Assembly (NCBI GenBank): GCA_963824095.1
Contig: CAWGNS010000008.1
Span: 1,550,001-1,614,000, forward strand
Direction of reading: 5' to 3'
From: JBBDWJ01 sp963824095
GTDB taxonomy: Bacteria > Acidobacteriota > Terriglobia > Bryobacterales > UBA6623
Length of the DNA: 64,000 nt
Shown here: in pieces, positions 15,600 to 25,352 of the stretch
How the letters are laid out: every line of letters starts with the position of its first letter
How positions within the stretch are numbered: position 1 is the first letter of the stretch
Program-made: the position numbers and the translations under genes
The notes under the pieces: model-generated
The model's input: the letters and a program-made list of their open reading frames with translations, nothing else
Databases searched by the model: none
Told to the model about the DNA's origin: nothing

Positions 15600-17156
15600 T
15601 TGTCCGATTACAATTCGGGTTTGTTGCGCCGCCGCGCGGGCTTGTTCGGCGGCCTGGCCGTGTTCTTGACGATACTCCTGCTGCCGCACCCCGCCGGCAT
15701 GAGCGCCGCCGCCCAAAACATGGCCGCCGTGGCGCTGTTGATGGCTATCTGGTGGATCACCGAAGCCACCCACATCGCCATCACCGCGTTGCTGCCGATC
15801 CCGCTGTTCCCGCTGCTCGGCATCATGCCCAGCGCCGCCGTCGCGCCGCACTACACCAACCACATCGTTTTTCTCTACATCGGGGGCTTCATGATTGCCC
15901 TGGCGATGGAGAAATGGGACCTTCACCGCCGCGTCGCGCTGGCCACCATCGCGCGCTTCGGCACGCGCCCCGAGCGGCTGGTGCTGGGTTTCATGGTCGC
16001 CACTGCCTTCCTGTCGATGTGGATCTCTAACACCGCCACGACCATGATGATGCTGCCCATCGCCACCGCCGTGGTCGGTCAACTGGCGCAACTGGCCGCC
16101 TCGGACGGCAAGCCGGGCGAGTCCGCCCAGATCGAGTCCAGCTTTGGCCTGGTCTTGTTACTGGCCATCGCCTATGCGGCCAGCATCGGCGGCATCGGCA
16201 CCATCATCGGCTCGCCCACCAACATCGCCTTCCTGGGCTTTGCGCAGCGCGAATTCCCCAACGCCCGGACGATCTCGTTCCTCGACTGGAGCCTGATGTG
16301 CGTTCCCATTGTGATCGTTTTCCTGCCGCTCGCCTGGGCCTACCTGTGCCGCTTCGGCGGCGCCGTTCCCTTGAAAAGCATTCGCTTGCGCGGCGGGCAG
16401 GAGGTCATCGACGCCGAACGCCGCCGTCTGGGGCCCCTCAGCGGCCCCGAACGCATTGTGCTGATCGTCGCCTGCGCCACTTCCCTGCTCTGGATCTTCC
16501 GCGAGCCGCTGGAACTGGGCGGCTTCCGGATCCCCGGCTGGTCGGGCCTGTTCGCCTCGCCCAAACTGCTGCACGACTCGACCGTCGCCATGGCCATGGG
16601 CATTCTGCTGTGCCTGCTGCCGGTGAATCTACGCGGCGGTATGCAATGGAAGGGCCGCCACGAGCGCTTCATCATGGATTGGGAGACCATCCAGAAGGGC
16701 ATCCCCTGGGGCATCGTGCTGCTGTTCGGCGGCGGATTCGCGCTCGCCGCCGGTATCGACCAGACGGGTCTGGACGACTGGATCGGCGGGCAACTCGCCG
16801 TCCTCAAGGGGACCCCGGTTTGGGTACTGGTGCCGGCCTCCTGCCTGATGGCCGCGCTGTTCACCGAGACCACCTCGAACATCGCCACCGTGCTGATGAT
16901 TTCCCCGGTGATCGCCGCCACCGCGCTCGAAATCGGCGTCGACCCCTACCTGTTGCTGATCCCGGCCGCCGTGATGGCCTCGTTCGCCTTCATGCTGCCG
17001 GTCGCCACGCCCCCCAACGCCATCGTATTCAGCAGCGGCTGGATCACGATTCCCCAGATGTTCCGGGCCGGCTTGGCGCTCGACTTGCTCGCCATGGTGG
17101 TGGTCCCCACGATGGTCTACTTCCTGGGCTCGGCCGTGATCGGGCTGGGCGGCTGA
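15600..17156 (+). CDS. SLC13/DASS family anion:sodium symporter
   Basis: The 518-residue protein has about 11-12 hydrophobic helices and the family marks of divalent-anion/sodium symporters: WITEATHIAITALLPIPLFP, then FMVATAFLSMWISNTATTMM with the SNT motif, and a second ETTSNIATVLM in the C-terminal half. IGGIGTIIGSPTNI matches the first ion/substrate loop. Substrates in the family are dicarboxylates, citrate or sulfate; which one is open. I chose TTG at 15600 because AGAAGGA sits 8 nt upstream; the frame extends 45 bases further to a GTG without such a site. Confidence 0.9.
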   Translation: MSDYNSGLLRRRAGLFGGLAVFLTILLLPHPAGMSAAAQNMAAVALLMAIWWITEATHIAITALLPIPLFPLLGIMPSAAVAPHYTNHIVFLYIGGFMIALAMEKWDLHRRVALATIARFGTRPERLVLGFMVATAFLSMWISNTATTMMMLPIATAVVGQLAQLAASDGKPGESAQIESSFGLVLLLAIAYAASIGGIGTIIGSPTNIAFLGFAQREFPNARTISFLDWSLMCVPIVIVFLPLAWAYLCRFGGAVPLKSIRLRGGQEVIDAERRRLGPLSGPERIVLIVACATSLLWIFREPLELGGFRIPGWSGLFASPKLLHDSTVAMAMGILLCLLPVNLRGGMQWKGRHERFIMDWETIQKGIPWGIVLLFGGGFALAAGIDQTGLDDWIGGQLAVLKGTPVWVLVPASCLMAALFTETTSNIATVLMISPVIAATALEIGVDPYLLLIPAAVMASFAFMLPVATPPNAIVFSSGWITIPQMFRAGLALDLLAMVVVPTMVYFLGSAVIGLGG

Positions 17157-17404
17157 CGCTTCCGGACAGCCTCGGCCGCCTCACGCGCGCCATCCCCGCG
17201 CCTCCCCGCGAGCTTTTTGTTGCGATCCTCCCCTGCAACCCTGCCCGCTACCGACCGATAGAGACATAGGGCTCGGAAATGCCGCCGGGGTGTGCGCCGC
17301 ACGGTAGGAAGCCAAGGTTGTCTTCCGCCGCTGGAGCATCGCCGGTCCCCCAGATCGCCGGGATCCATCGGAAATCGCCGCCGGACGCCGACGAGACTTC
17401 AGCC

Positions 17405-19012
17405 ATGAGCCGCGCTCCCACCACCGACGCGGAAATGTCCCCCGGGGCCGACGACCGTTTCCGGCTCGTCGCCGAGTCCCACCGCGCCCTGGCGCAGCGC
17501 CTCGAGTCGTTCGTCAACGAGATGCCCCTGGGCTGCATCATCTGGGACCAGAACGCCCGTGTGATCGAGTGGAATCCGGCCGCCGAACGCGTCTTCGGCT
17601 GGTCCGAGGCGGAGGCCTTTCAACAGCGCTACACCGACCTGCTGGGGTCGGAAGCCGACCACGAGGCCACCGAACGGCTCTGGAAGGACCTCATGGCCGG
17701 CACCACGGCCCGCCGCCAGGTCGGATCCCGCACCAAGAGCCGCGGCCCGATCGAGTGCGAATGGTTCCACGCGCCGCTGCTCGACCCCGCCGGTCACACC
17801 GTCGGCGTAGCCTCGATCGTGCAGGACGTCACCGAGCGCAAGGCCCTCGAACGGCAACTCCTGCAAAGCCAGAAGCTCGAGGCCGTGGCCATCCTCGCCG
17901 GAGGCATCGCCCACGACTTCAACAATCTGCTCACCAGCGTGCTCGGCAACATCAGCCTGGCGCTGATGAAGCTGGGCCCGCGCCATGAAGCTTCCGGAGG
18001 ACTCAAAGACGCCGAGCGGGCGGCCGAGCGCGCCGCCGACCTGACCCGCCAGTTGCTGCGTTTCAGCCGCAAAAACCCCGCCGAGCTCTCCGCCGTCGAC
18101 CTCAACCAGAGCGTCCGCGAGGTCGTCTCGCTGCTCAAGCACAGCGTCGAGCCCGCCGTCGGCATCGAGATCCAGCTCGATCCGGACCTTTGGAGAGTCG
18201 AGGCCGACCCCGGCCAGTTGGCGCAGGTGGTGATGAATCTGTGCGTCAACGCCTGGGATGCCGTCGGCGAAAACGGTCATATCCGGATCGTCTCGGCCAA
18301 CCGCCAGATCAGCCGCCGCTCCTGCCGCGGCCAGCCGCTCGCCCGCCCCGGCGACTTCGTCGAGATGGTGGTCAGCGACGACGGCTCGGGAATGGACGAG
18401 GAGACCCAGTCGCACCTGTTCGAGCCGTTTTTCACGACCAAGGAACCCGGCAAGGGAACCGGGCTCGGCCTGGCGATGGTCTACAGCATCGTCAAACAGC
18501 ACCACGGCTGGATCTCGGTAGCCAGCCGCCGCGGCGAGGGTTCGACGTTTCGTGTCTACCTGCCGCGCACCGAGCGCCCCGCCGCCAAGGAACCCGAACG
18601 TACCGAAGCCGACGCCCGCCCGGGTCAGGAAACAATCCTGTTGGCCGACGACGAGGACGGCGTCCGCAAGCTGACCAGTGCGGTGCTCGAACACAACGGC
18701 CACCGGGTCATCCAGGTCAAAGATGGCGAGCAGGCCCTGGAGACGTTTCGGAAGTCGCGCAAGCGCGTCGGCCTGGTCGTGCTCGATCTGAAAATGCCCA
18801 AAATGTCGGGCTGGGAAACGCTCGAACGGATCCGCCGCCTCGATTCGCAGGTTCCCGTGATCCTCACCAGCGGCTGCGCCCTGGAAGAGGAGCAGGCCAA
18901 GGCGCGTCTGCTGGGCGCCTATTCGCTGCTCCCCAAACCCTATCGCGCCCAGACGCTGCTGCAGGCCGTGGCGGAGTGCTTGCGGGCCGACCGCGTCGGG
19001 GAAACGGCGTGA
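17405..19012 (+). CDS. Hybrid PAS sensor histidine kinase with receiver domain
   Basis: The 535-residue cytosolic protein has a PAS domain (about 35-145), a HisKA dimerisation domain with the phosphorylated His170 in GGIAHDFNN, an ATPase domain with MNLCVNAWDA, DDGSGMD and GTGLGLAMV (about 275-385), and a C-terminal receiver domain (about 408-530) with acceptor Asp461 in VVLDLKMPK and a KPY lysine motif. There are no membrane helices, so it senses an internal signal. An upstream in-frame ATG at 17279 would add 42 low-complexity residues. An HDOD gene follows after 100 nt and may be part of the same output. Confidence 0.9.
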   Translation: MSRAPTTDAEMSPGADDRFRLVAESHRALAQRLESFVNEMPLGCIIWDQNARVIEWNPAAERVFGWSEAEAFQQRYTDLLGSEADHEATERLWKDLMAGTTARRQVGSRTKSRGPIECEWFHAPLLDPAGHTVGVASIVQDVTERKALERQLLQSQKLEAVAILAGGIAHDFNNLLTSVLGNISLALMKLGPRHEASGGLKDAERAAERAADLTRQLLRFSRKNPAELSAVDLNQSVREVVSLLKHSVEPAVGIEIQLDPDLWRVEADPGQLAQVVMNLCVNAWDAVGENGHIRIVSANRQISRRSCRGQPLARPGDFVEMVVSDDGSGMDEETQSHLFEPFFTTKEPGKGTGLGLAMVYSIVKQHHGWISVASRRGEGSTFRVYLPRTERPAAKEPERTEADARPGQETILLADDEDGVRKLTSAVLEHNGHRVIQVKDGEQALETFRKSRKRVGLVVLDLKMPKMSGWETLERIRRLDSQVPVILTSGCALEEEQAKARLLGAYSLLPKPYRAQTLLQAVAECLRADRVGETA

Positions 19013-19112
19013 AGCGGCCGGGAGCCCCGCCGGGCCCGGATTCGGTTCCGGCGCCACAAGCCGCGCGGCGTTGCTTTCGCCAAGGTGGTCCGGGGACAGC
19101 CTAGTCAAGACG

Positions 19113-19970
19113 ATGACGCATCAGCCTGAAACCGTCCGGCGGGCCGTCGCCACGCTCCAGGCTCCCCACAGCTCGCTGGAGGTTGTGCGCAAGGCGATTC
19201 GCGCCACCGAAAATTCCGACCGCGGCGGCGCCCATCTGGAGCAGATCCTGCTGGCGGACCCCGGCGTCACCTTGCGCGTCCTGCGCTTGGCGAATTCGGC
19301 CTATTTCGGGGTCAGCCGTGACGTCGCAACGGTCTCCACCGCCATCGCGATCATTGGGATGGACCGCCTCCGCAAGCTGCTGCGCCACGTGCTGGTCTCG
19401 CAGGTTTTCGAAACACTGGAAGCGCGCCGCCCCGAGGCCGTGCCCATCTGGCGCACCTCCATCGCGGCCGGCGCCGCTGCCTATGTCATCGCCCGGCTTT
19501 GCCGCAAAGGGGACCCCGAGGAATTGCTCACCATCGGGCTGCTGCACAACGTCGGCGAGTTCGCCCTGCTCGCCCGGTTCCCCGACGAATATCTCGCCGT
19601 GCAGCGCATGGCCGGCGGGAGGCTTTCCGCCGAGGGAATGCGGGTAGTATTCGGGGTCGGCGCCGGCGAGGTCAGCCGTTGGCTGCTCGACTCCTGGAGC
19701 TTTCCATTGCGGTTCGGCTTGGCCGCCGCCCAGTGGCGGGATGGGCCGCTTGCGGCGGATCCCCAACCCGCGGGACCAGAGGTCTGCGTGATTCACGCGG
19801 CGGTCTCGGTCGCCGAGGCCTGGATGGAAGGGCTCGACGAAGAGGAAGCCTCCGCGCGAATCGCCCCCCGCGTCGTCGAGGAAATCCACCTCGACCAGGA
19901 GTTGTTGCACAAGCTCTACGGGCAACTCGCCCCCGAGGTCCTGCAGACCGAAGCGCTGCTGCAAGCCTGA
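19113..19970 (+). CDS. HDOD domain protein
   Basis: The 285-residue protein has the HDOD fold, a degenerate relative of HD phosphohydrolases used in signalling: LLADPGVTLRVLRLANSAYF, the AIAIIGMDRLRKLL helix, and LLTIGLLHNVGEFAL in place of the usual HD core. The N-terminal M start at 19113 removes a 14-residue extension without support. HDOD proteins often partner with two-component systems or cyclic-nucleotide signalling and usually lack catalysis. It lies downstream of the hybrid kinase on the same strand. Confidence 0.85.
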   Translation: MTHQPETVRRAVATLQAPHSSLEVVRKAIRATENSDRGGAHLEQILLADPGVTLRVLRLANSAYFGVSRDVATVSTAIAIIGMDRLRKLLRHVLVSQVFETLEARRPEAVPIWRTSIAAGAAAYVIARLCRKGDPEELLTIGLLHNVGEFALLARFPDEYLAVQRMAGGRLSAEGMRVVFGVGAGEVSRWLLDSWSFPLRFGLAAAQWRDGPLAADPQPAGPEVCVIHAAVSVAEAWMEGLDEEEASARIAPRVVEEIHLDQELLHKLYGQLAPEVLQTEALLQA

Positions 19971-20220
19971 ACAGCCTGCCACGCCTGCCGCCGCCTTTCC
20001 CAGCCGTCCCCGACAGCGAAACGGGCCTCGCCCATCGAGGCGCGAGAACACCCCGAAACACAGGGACTGTACGCTTCCCGCCAGCTCTCGCGGGACCCAC
20101 TGCAACTCTGCCTGCCGCGGGGCGTTGTTTTAAACTGGGCAGGGTGCGGCGGTTTCGCGGACCAACCCCTTTCTCCAACATCTCTGCTGATTCCAGCTGC
20201 CTCGCAGGGGCCCCCGCCGG

Positions 20221-21129
20221 GTGAAACTCGAATCAATCGGCTGGCGGTCGGCCTTGCTGGCGATGGCGGTGTCGTTGCTGCGTGGCGGCAACCAGGTCTC
20301 GCTCAAGTTGGCCCTGCGGGCGTTGACCCCGTTTGAGACCGCCTTCGCGCGTATGGCGGTCAGCGCGGTGGCCGTGTTGGCGTGGGGACAAGCCCGCGGC
20401 ACGCCATTCGTCCTCCAACGCCGGGAGTGGCGGCCGCTCATCAACCTGACCCTCCTGTTTGTAGCCCAGATCGGCCTGCTGCATTGCGGCGCGGATCTGT
20501 CGTCGCCTGCCTACGCGGTGGTGCTGATGAACAGCAACCCGATCTGGGCGAATTTTCTGGCTCATTTCGTGGTGCCCGAAGACCGCCTATCCCCGGCGCG
20601 AGTGGCGGGCCTGGCGGTCGCCTTCGCCGGCATCTGCGTGGTCTTTCTGGGCCACCCCGATGCCGCCCTGGCCCCCCGGCCGGGCTTGGGCAATCCGCTC
20701 GTGCTGGCCGCCGCGGTCACTGCGGCCGTGCGGACCGTCTACACCCAACGGCTGGTGCAATGGATCGAGCCCGCAAAAACCGTGTTCTGGCAGACCGCCC
20801 TTTCCCTGCCGTTCTTTCTGGCGGGCGCGCTGCTCGAAAGCACCGCCGGCCGCGAGCCCCTGAGCTGGATCCCGGTCGCCGGCGTTCTCTATCAAGGCCT
20901 CGCGGTCGGTGCGCTGGGACTGATTCTGTGGGCCACCTTGTTGCGCAAGCACAGCCCCGGGGCCCTGAGCGTGTTTTCGTTCTCGATCCCCATATTCGGC
21001 ATGCTATTGAGCGCCTGGCTGCTGGCCGAACGGCTGACCCTGAATCTGCTGTTCGGCGTGGCCGCCGTGATCACCGGCATCTACCTGGCCACCCGCACCA
21101 CCGGCGCAGCCGCCGACGCCCAGCCGTGA
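20221..21129 (+). CDS. EamA/DMT family transporter
   Basis: The 302-residue protein has about ten hydrophobic helices arranged as two EamA repeats, each of five helices; for example SSPAYAVVLMNSNPIWANFL in the first half and GALSVFSFSIPIFGMLLSAW in the second. Members export metabolites, amino acids or drugs. The substrate cannot be assigned. The start is GTG with no clear ribosome binding site. A TAAACT hexamer about 90 nt upstream could be its -10 element. Confidence 0.88.
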   Translation: MKLESIGWRSALLAMAVSLLRGGNQVSLKLALRALTPFETAFARMAVSAVAVLAWGQARGTPFVLQRREWRPLINLTLLFVAQIGLLHCGADLSSPAYAVVLMNSNPIWANFLAHFVVPEDRLSPARVAGLAVAFAGICVVFLGHPDAALAPRPGLGNPLVLAAAVTAAVRTVYTQRLVQWIEPAKTVFWQTALSLPFFLAGALLESTAGREPLSWIPVAGVLYQGLAVGALGLILWATLLRKHSPGALSVFSFSIPIFGMLLSAWLLAERLTLNLLFGVAAVITGIYLATRTTGAAADAQP

Positions 21130-21365
21130 CGGCCTGGAGGGCCGACGCCTTCCCGTCAAATCCACCAAGGCTCCCGTAATCAACCACTTGACTTCGGTGC
21201 GGCATAAATAGCCTTGGTCGCCTGTAGTACCCTGGAGGCAGGCTGGTGCAGCCGGTCGCCGCCATAGGGCTCGAAAAGCGGAGCGCGAAAACGGGTGAGC
21301 CAAGCACAAAAAGTGACAAAACGAACCCAATTTTCCCGCCCTTCCTGGATCGCATTTTTCCCAAA

Positions 21366-22535
21366 ATGAAACTGTCCCAACGCCTCAAAAACGTCCGCGG
21401 TGAAGGCGCCTTCGAAGTCCTCGTGCGCGCCCGCCAACTCGAAGCGCAGGGCCGCTCGATCGTCCATATGGAGATCGGCGAGCCCGATTTCCCGACCGCG
21501 CCGAACATCATCGCCGCCGGCAAGCGCGCGCTCGACGAAGGCTGGACCAAGTACGGCGCCACCCAGGGCGACCCCGAGCTGCGCCAGGTGATCGCCGAGC
21601 ACATCTCGGCGACCCGCGGCATTTCCGTCGGCCCCGACCGCGTCGTCGTCACGCCCGGCGCCAAGCCGATCCTGTTCTTTTCGATGCTCGCCCTGCTCGA
21701 GCCCGGCGACGAGGTGCTCTATCCCAACCCGGGCTTCCCGATCTACGAATCGACCATCCACTACACCGGCGCCACCCCCGTTCCCATGCCCCTGGTCGAA
21801 GAGCGCGGTTTCTCGCTCGACCTCGACCAGTTCGAAAAGAACTTGTCGGACCGCACCAAGATGATCATCCTCTGCTCGCCGCAGAATCCGACCGGCGGGA
21901 CGATCCCCGAGGCCGACATCCGCGCCATCGCCGAGCTGGTGCGCGACCGCGACCTGATCGTGCTTTCCGACGAAATCTATAGCCGGATCTGGTTCGACGA
22001 AAAGCCGTTCTCCATCTCCTCGCTCGACGGCATGCTCGACAAGACCATCATTCTCGACGGCTTTTCGAAAACTTACTCGATGACCGGCTGGCGGATCGGT
22101 TACGGCGTGATGCCCAAGTGGCTGCTCGACGCCGTCTGCCTGTTGATGGTGAACTCGAATTCCCACACCGCCAGCTTCACGCAGCGCGCCGGCATCGAAG
22201 CCCTGCGCGGCCCGCAGGACGCCGTGGGCCGCATGGTCGCCGAGTTCGCGCGCCGCCGCGACGTCATCGTCGAAGGATTCAACCGCATCCCCGGCTTCCG
22301 CTGCGCTCGCCCGGGCGGCGCCTTTTACGCCTTCCCCAACGTCGCCGCAACCGGTATCCCTTCCGGCGAGCTGGCCGAGCGCATCCTGCAGGAAGCCGGA
22401 GTCGCCTGCCTCAGCGGAACCAGCTTCGGAAGGTTCGGAGAAGGCTACCTGCGTTTCAGCTACGCCACCGCCCTCGACCAGATCCAGCTCGCCCTGGAGC
22501 GCATCGGCAACCTGATGGAAACCATCCGGGCCTGA
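21366..22535 (+). CDS. Class I/II pyridoxal-phosphate aminotransferase (aspartate aminotransferase-like)
   Basis: The 389-residue enzyme has the fold-type I marks: MEIGEPDFPTAPNI near the start, VVVTPGAKPIL for cofactor phosphate, CSPQNPTGGTIPE, LSDEIYSRIWFD, and the PLP lysine in GFSKTYSMTGWRIGY. The substrate-carboxylate arginine is in YLRFSYA near the C-terminus. It probably transfers amino groups between aspartate, alanine or aromatic amino acids and 2-oxo acids; specificity is not resolved. ATG at 21366 is used; an upstream 40-residue extension is Lys/Thr/Pro-rich and unlikely to be coding. Confidence 0.92.
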   Translation: MKLSQRLKNVRGEGAFEVLVRARQLEAQGRSIVHMEIGEPDFPTAPNIIAAGKRALDEGWTKYGATQGDPELRQVIAEHISATRGISVGPDRVVVTPGAKPILFFSMLALLEPGDEVLYPNPGFPIYESTIHYTGATPVPMPLVEERGFSLDLDQFEKNLSDRTKMIILCSPQNPTGGTIPEADIRAIAELVRDRDLIVLSDEIYSRIWFDEKPFSISSLDGMLDKTIILDGFSKTYSMTGWRIGYGVMPKWLLDAVCLLMVNSNSHTASFTQRAGIEALRGPQDAVGRMVAEFARRRDVIVEGFNRIPGFRCARPGGAFYAFPNVAATGIPSGELAERILQEAGVACLSGTSFGRFGEGYLRFSYATALDQIQLALERIGNLMETIRA

Positions 22536-22584
22536 CCAGAGCTCTAGCCCACCGGCCGCGGCGCCCCCAGCGGCCCCGCCCCGC

Positions 22585-22632
22585 CCCGTAGCGCAGGGCT
22601 GGCGTTTCGCCAGACCTGCGGCTTTTCCACCA
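22585..22632 (+). repeat. Dispersed repeat R2, copy a
   Basis: CCGTAGCGCAGGGCTGGCG is followed by TTCGCCAGACCTGCGGCTTT. An inverted partial copy follows at 22679-22714, so the two could form a long hairpin; another copy is at 56162-56210. Confidence 0.7.
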
Positions 22633-22678
22633 GCCCTGCCTCAACCGCGCCTGAATCCAAAGACGGCCCATATCCTCA

Positions 22679-22714
22679 AAAAGCCGCAGGTCTCTTCGCC
22701 CCCTGCGCTACGGG
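22679..22714 (-). repeat. Dispersed repeat R2, inverted copy b
   Basis: AAAAGCCGCAGGTCTC and CCCTGCGCTACGGGG are the reverse complement of the two ends of copy a, with the central palindrome shortened. Confidence 0.65.
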
Positions 22715-22922
22715 GAACTCTGGCGCTACGGGGGCGTGCCCCAAAATAAACACAATTTGAAAGGAATGTTTTAAAAGAAATTCAACCTCCTGTAACTTGG
22801 CGGGCACAAAGGCCTTTCATGCTGCGAGTAGGGGTTCCCACTGCTTTGCCGCAGCCGAATCCCGCCGGATCCGCGGCAACCGGCGCCCCGCACATGAACC
22901 TTTGCGCGCAGGAGGCCGCTTC

Positions 22923-24053
22923 GTGAACAAACCACTCAACTACTTTCACCGCTGCCCGGAAATCTGCCGTGATTTCCGCCGCGGCGTCTCTCTTCACAGC
23001 CACACCTTGCATTCCCGCGAGGGCGTCGGGCTGCTGGCCAAAGCCATCCGGACCTTTCCGGGCCTGGGAGCCGTGCTCCACCGCCAGCACCGCAAACTCG
23101 GTGGAACCGACTTCGAAAAAGACGTGTCCAAATTCTGGTGGACCTCGCCGCTGTCGGCCAGCCAGGCGCTGCGCGTCGAGCGGTCGCAGATCCAGCAGAA
23201 GCTCGGCCTGGAAGCCATGGTTTCCATCTCCGATCACGACAACATCGAGGCGCCGTCGCAGTTGCAGTTCCTGGAGTCCAACGACGCCGTGCCGGTGTCG
23301 GTTGAGTGGACCGCGCCGTTCGGCGACTCTTACTTCCACATCGGCGTACACAACCTGGCGCCGCGCAACGCGCCCGAAACCATGGCCCGGCTTCAGGAAG
23401 CGACCGAGGCGGCGCAGACCGAGACGACCACTGGCTTGCTCGACGAACTGGCGTCCCGTCCGGGCGTGCTGCTGGTTTTCAACCACCCGCTGTGGGATCT
23501 GCCCTGCATCGGCCAGGAGACGCACAACCGCCTGCTGCTTGAATTCCTCCGCCAGCACAAACACTACATTCACGCGCTCGAAATCAACGGCCTGCGCGAC
23601 CGCCGGGAGAATCGCGGCGTCGTGCGGCTGGCGCGCGAGACCGGCATGCCGATCATCTCGGGAGGCGACCGCCACGGCCGCGAACCCAACGCCACGCTGA
23701 ACCTGACCAACGCGCGCACCTTTGCCGAGTTCGCCGAGGAAGTCAAAAGCGGCGAGAGCCACGTGCTGGTAATGCCGCAGTATCTCGAGCCGCTGCAGTT
23801 GCGGGTGATCCAGACCATCTGGGAGATCGTGCGCGACGATCAGGAGCACAGTCTTGGCTGGACGCGCTGGCAAGACCGTGTGTTCATGGAATGCGGCGCC
23901 GGCGGGTCGCGCAGCCTCACCGAACTGTTGAAGGGCCGGGGAACGCCGCTGTTGCTGCGGCAGTTCGTGCGCGCCGTCCGCCTGCTGGCGAGCCCCCGCC
24001 TGCGCCCGGCGCTGCAATTGGCGATGGCCAAGGGGGCGGAGCTGACGATTTGA
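22923..24053 (+). CDS. PHP-like metal-dependent phosphoesterase domain protein
   Basis: GTG at 22923 is the start because a perfect AGGAGG lies 7 nt upstream; the protein has 376 residues. It shows PHP-type metal motifs: SLHSHTLHS (His25, His27, His30), VSISDHDNIEAP, FNHPLWD, and GGDRHG toward the C-terminal third. PHP proteins hydrolyse phosphoesters with a trinuclear metal site. It overlaps the following glycosyltransferase start by 4 bases (TTGA), so both products probably act in one process, perhaps in making or recycling a phosphorylated sugar or lipid-sugar. Confidence 0.82.
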   Translation: MNKPLNYFHRCPEICRDFRRGVSLHSHTLHSREGVGLLAKAIRTFPGLGAVLHRQHRKLGGTDFEKDVSKFWWTSPLSASQALRVERSQIQQKLGLEAMVSISDHDNIEAPSQLQFLESNDAVPVSVEWTAPFGDSYFHIGVHNLAPRNAPETMARLQEATEAAQTETTTGLLDELASRPGVLLVFNHPLWDLPCIGQETHNRLLLEFLRQHKHYIHALEINGLRDRRENRGVVRLARETGMPIISGGDRHGREPNATLNLTNARTFAEFAEEVKSGESHVLVMPQYLEPLQLRVIQTIWEIVRDDQEHSLGWTRWQDRVFMECGAGGSRSLTELLKGRGTPLLLRQFVRAVRLLASPRLRPALQLAMAKGAELTI

Positions 24054-25309
24054 GAGCAGGTTGCTGGCGAGAAGCGCCCCGCGTGGCGCTGTTTTGCGAC
24101 ACCTTCCACGAGGTGAACGGCGCGGCCTTGACCTGTCGCGAGCTGGTGGCGTTTGCCCGCCGGCGAGGCTATCCGCTCTTCAATGTGCGCGGCGGCGCCG
24201 CCACCAGCGTGTCTGAGGATGGTTCGATCACCGTCCACGAGCTGCGCCGCGGGTTTTGCTCGTTCGACCTCGGCGCCGGCTTGCGGGCCGATCCGTTTCT
24301 GCTGCGTTACCGGGCGCAGGTGCGCGAAAGCCTGCGGCGCTTCCAGCCCGACGTGATTCACTTCATTTCGCTGGGCGATTGCGGCACCCTCGCCGCCCTG
24401 CTGGCCCGCGAAATGAATGTGCCCACCGTCGCTTCCTGGCACACCAACGTCCATGAGTTCGCCGCCTGGCGGCTGCGCTCGATGCTGCCGTTTCTGCCGC
24501 GGGGGTGGAAAGACAGCCTGGGCGCGTTGGTCGAGCGGCAGGTGCTGGCGCTGACCTTGCGCTTCTATGGCACCTCGCGGTTGATCTTCGCGCCCAATCC
24601 CGAGCTGATCGGCATGATCGAGCAGGGCGTGCGCCGCCCGGTGCTGCCGATGCATCGCGGCATCGATCTCGAGCTGTACTCCCCCGCCCGCCGCCGACGC
24701 ACTGACGATACTTTTGTGTTGGGATACGTCGGCCGGCTCGCCGCCGAGAAGAACGTGCGTTTTCTGGCCAAGCTCGAACAGGGGCTGCTCGAGCGCGGCC
24801 ATCGCAACTTTCGGTTTCTGGTGGTTGGCCCAGGAAGCGAGCGCGAGTGGCTCGAAGCCAACCTGCGGCACGCTGAGTTTCCCGGCGTGCTGCGTGGCGA
24901 GGCCCTGGCCGAAGCCTACGCCAACATGGACCTCTTCATTTTCCCCTCACACACCGATACCTTCGGGAACGTGATCCTCGAAGCGCTGGCCTCGGGAACG
25001 CCTCCCATCGTCACCTCCGGCGGCGGCCCGAAATTCCTGGTGCACCACGGCGTCACCGGCATGGTCAGCGAGGGCGACGAGGCGTTCATCGACAATGTGG
25101 CGCGGTTCCTCGACGACCGCGCGTGGCATGAGGCCGCGCGGCGCGCCGCCCGCGAAGACGCTCACAACTATTCCTGGGACGCGGTGTTCGAAAAAGTCTA
25201 CGAGCAGTATCGCGGTGTCGCCGCCGGCACGATCGGTCCTCCAACACCTCCCCGCAATGGCACGGGCGTGAGTAGCGCGGCGTTGCCGCTGAGCATGGTG
25301 GTGTCGTAG
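24050..25309 (+). CDS. GT4-family glycosyltransferase
   Basis: The protein has about 419 residues. The N-terminal Rossmann half has VALFCDTFHEVNGAA, FQPDVIHFISLGDCG and TVASWHTNVHEF; the C-terminal half has LGYVGRLAAEKNVRFL, FLVVGPGSEREWLE, and the donor-binding motif FIFPSHTDTFGNVILEALAS with the paired glutamates. This is typical of GT4 mannosyl/glucosyl transferases that use nucleotide sugars. The TTG at 24050 overlaps the PHP gene stop; GTG at 24083 is an alternative start. The acceptor is unknown. Confidence 0.9.
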   Translation: MRAGCWREAPRVALFCDTFHEVNGAALTCRELVAFARRRGYPLFNVRGGAATSVSEDGSITVHELRRGFCSFDLGAGLRADPFLLRYRAQVRESLRRFQPDVIHFISLGDCGTLAALLAREMNVPTVASWHTNVHEFAAWRLRSMLPFLPRGWKDSLGALVERQVLALTLRFYGTSRLIFAPNPELIGMIEQGVRRPVLPMHRGIDLELYSPARRRRTDDTFVLGYVGRLAAEKNVRFLAKLEQGLLERGHRNFRFLVVGPGSEREWLEANLRHAEFPGVLRGEALAEAYANMDLFIFPSHTDTFGNVILEALASGTPPIVTSGGGPKFLVHHGVTGMVSEGDEAFIDNVARFLDDRAWHEAARRAAREDAHNYSWDAVFEKVYEQYRGVAAGTIGPPTPPRNGTGVSSAALPLSMVVS

Positions 25310-25352
25310 GGCAGTGTTCGGGTAAGAGCACCAGTAGCGCGGACTTCTAAAC

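Larger units (their letters stand above)
22536..22922. other. Intergenic region with an inverted pair of repeat R2
   Basis: There is no gene in this gap. The first half holds two inverted R2 copies (22585-22632 and 22679-22714). The second half, about 22745-22800, is an AT-rich patch unlike its surroundings and probably contains the promoter for the PHP-glycosyltransferase pair, but I cannot place a clear -35/-10 pair. Confidence 0.6.

Noticed and set aside
17399..19108. A 569-codon open frame on the minus strand
   Set aside because: It lies opposite the hybrid histidine kinase, whose domains are unmistakable. Long antisense frames are common in GC-rich DNA, and this translation shows no family motif.
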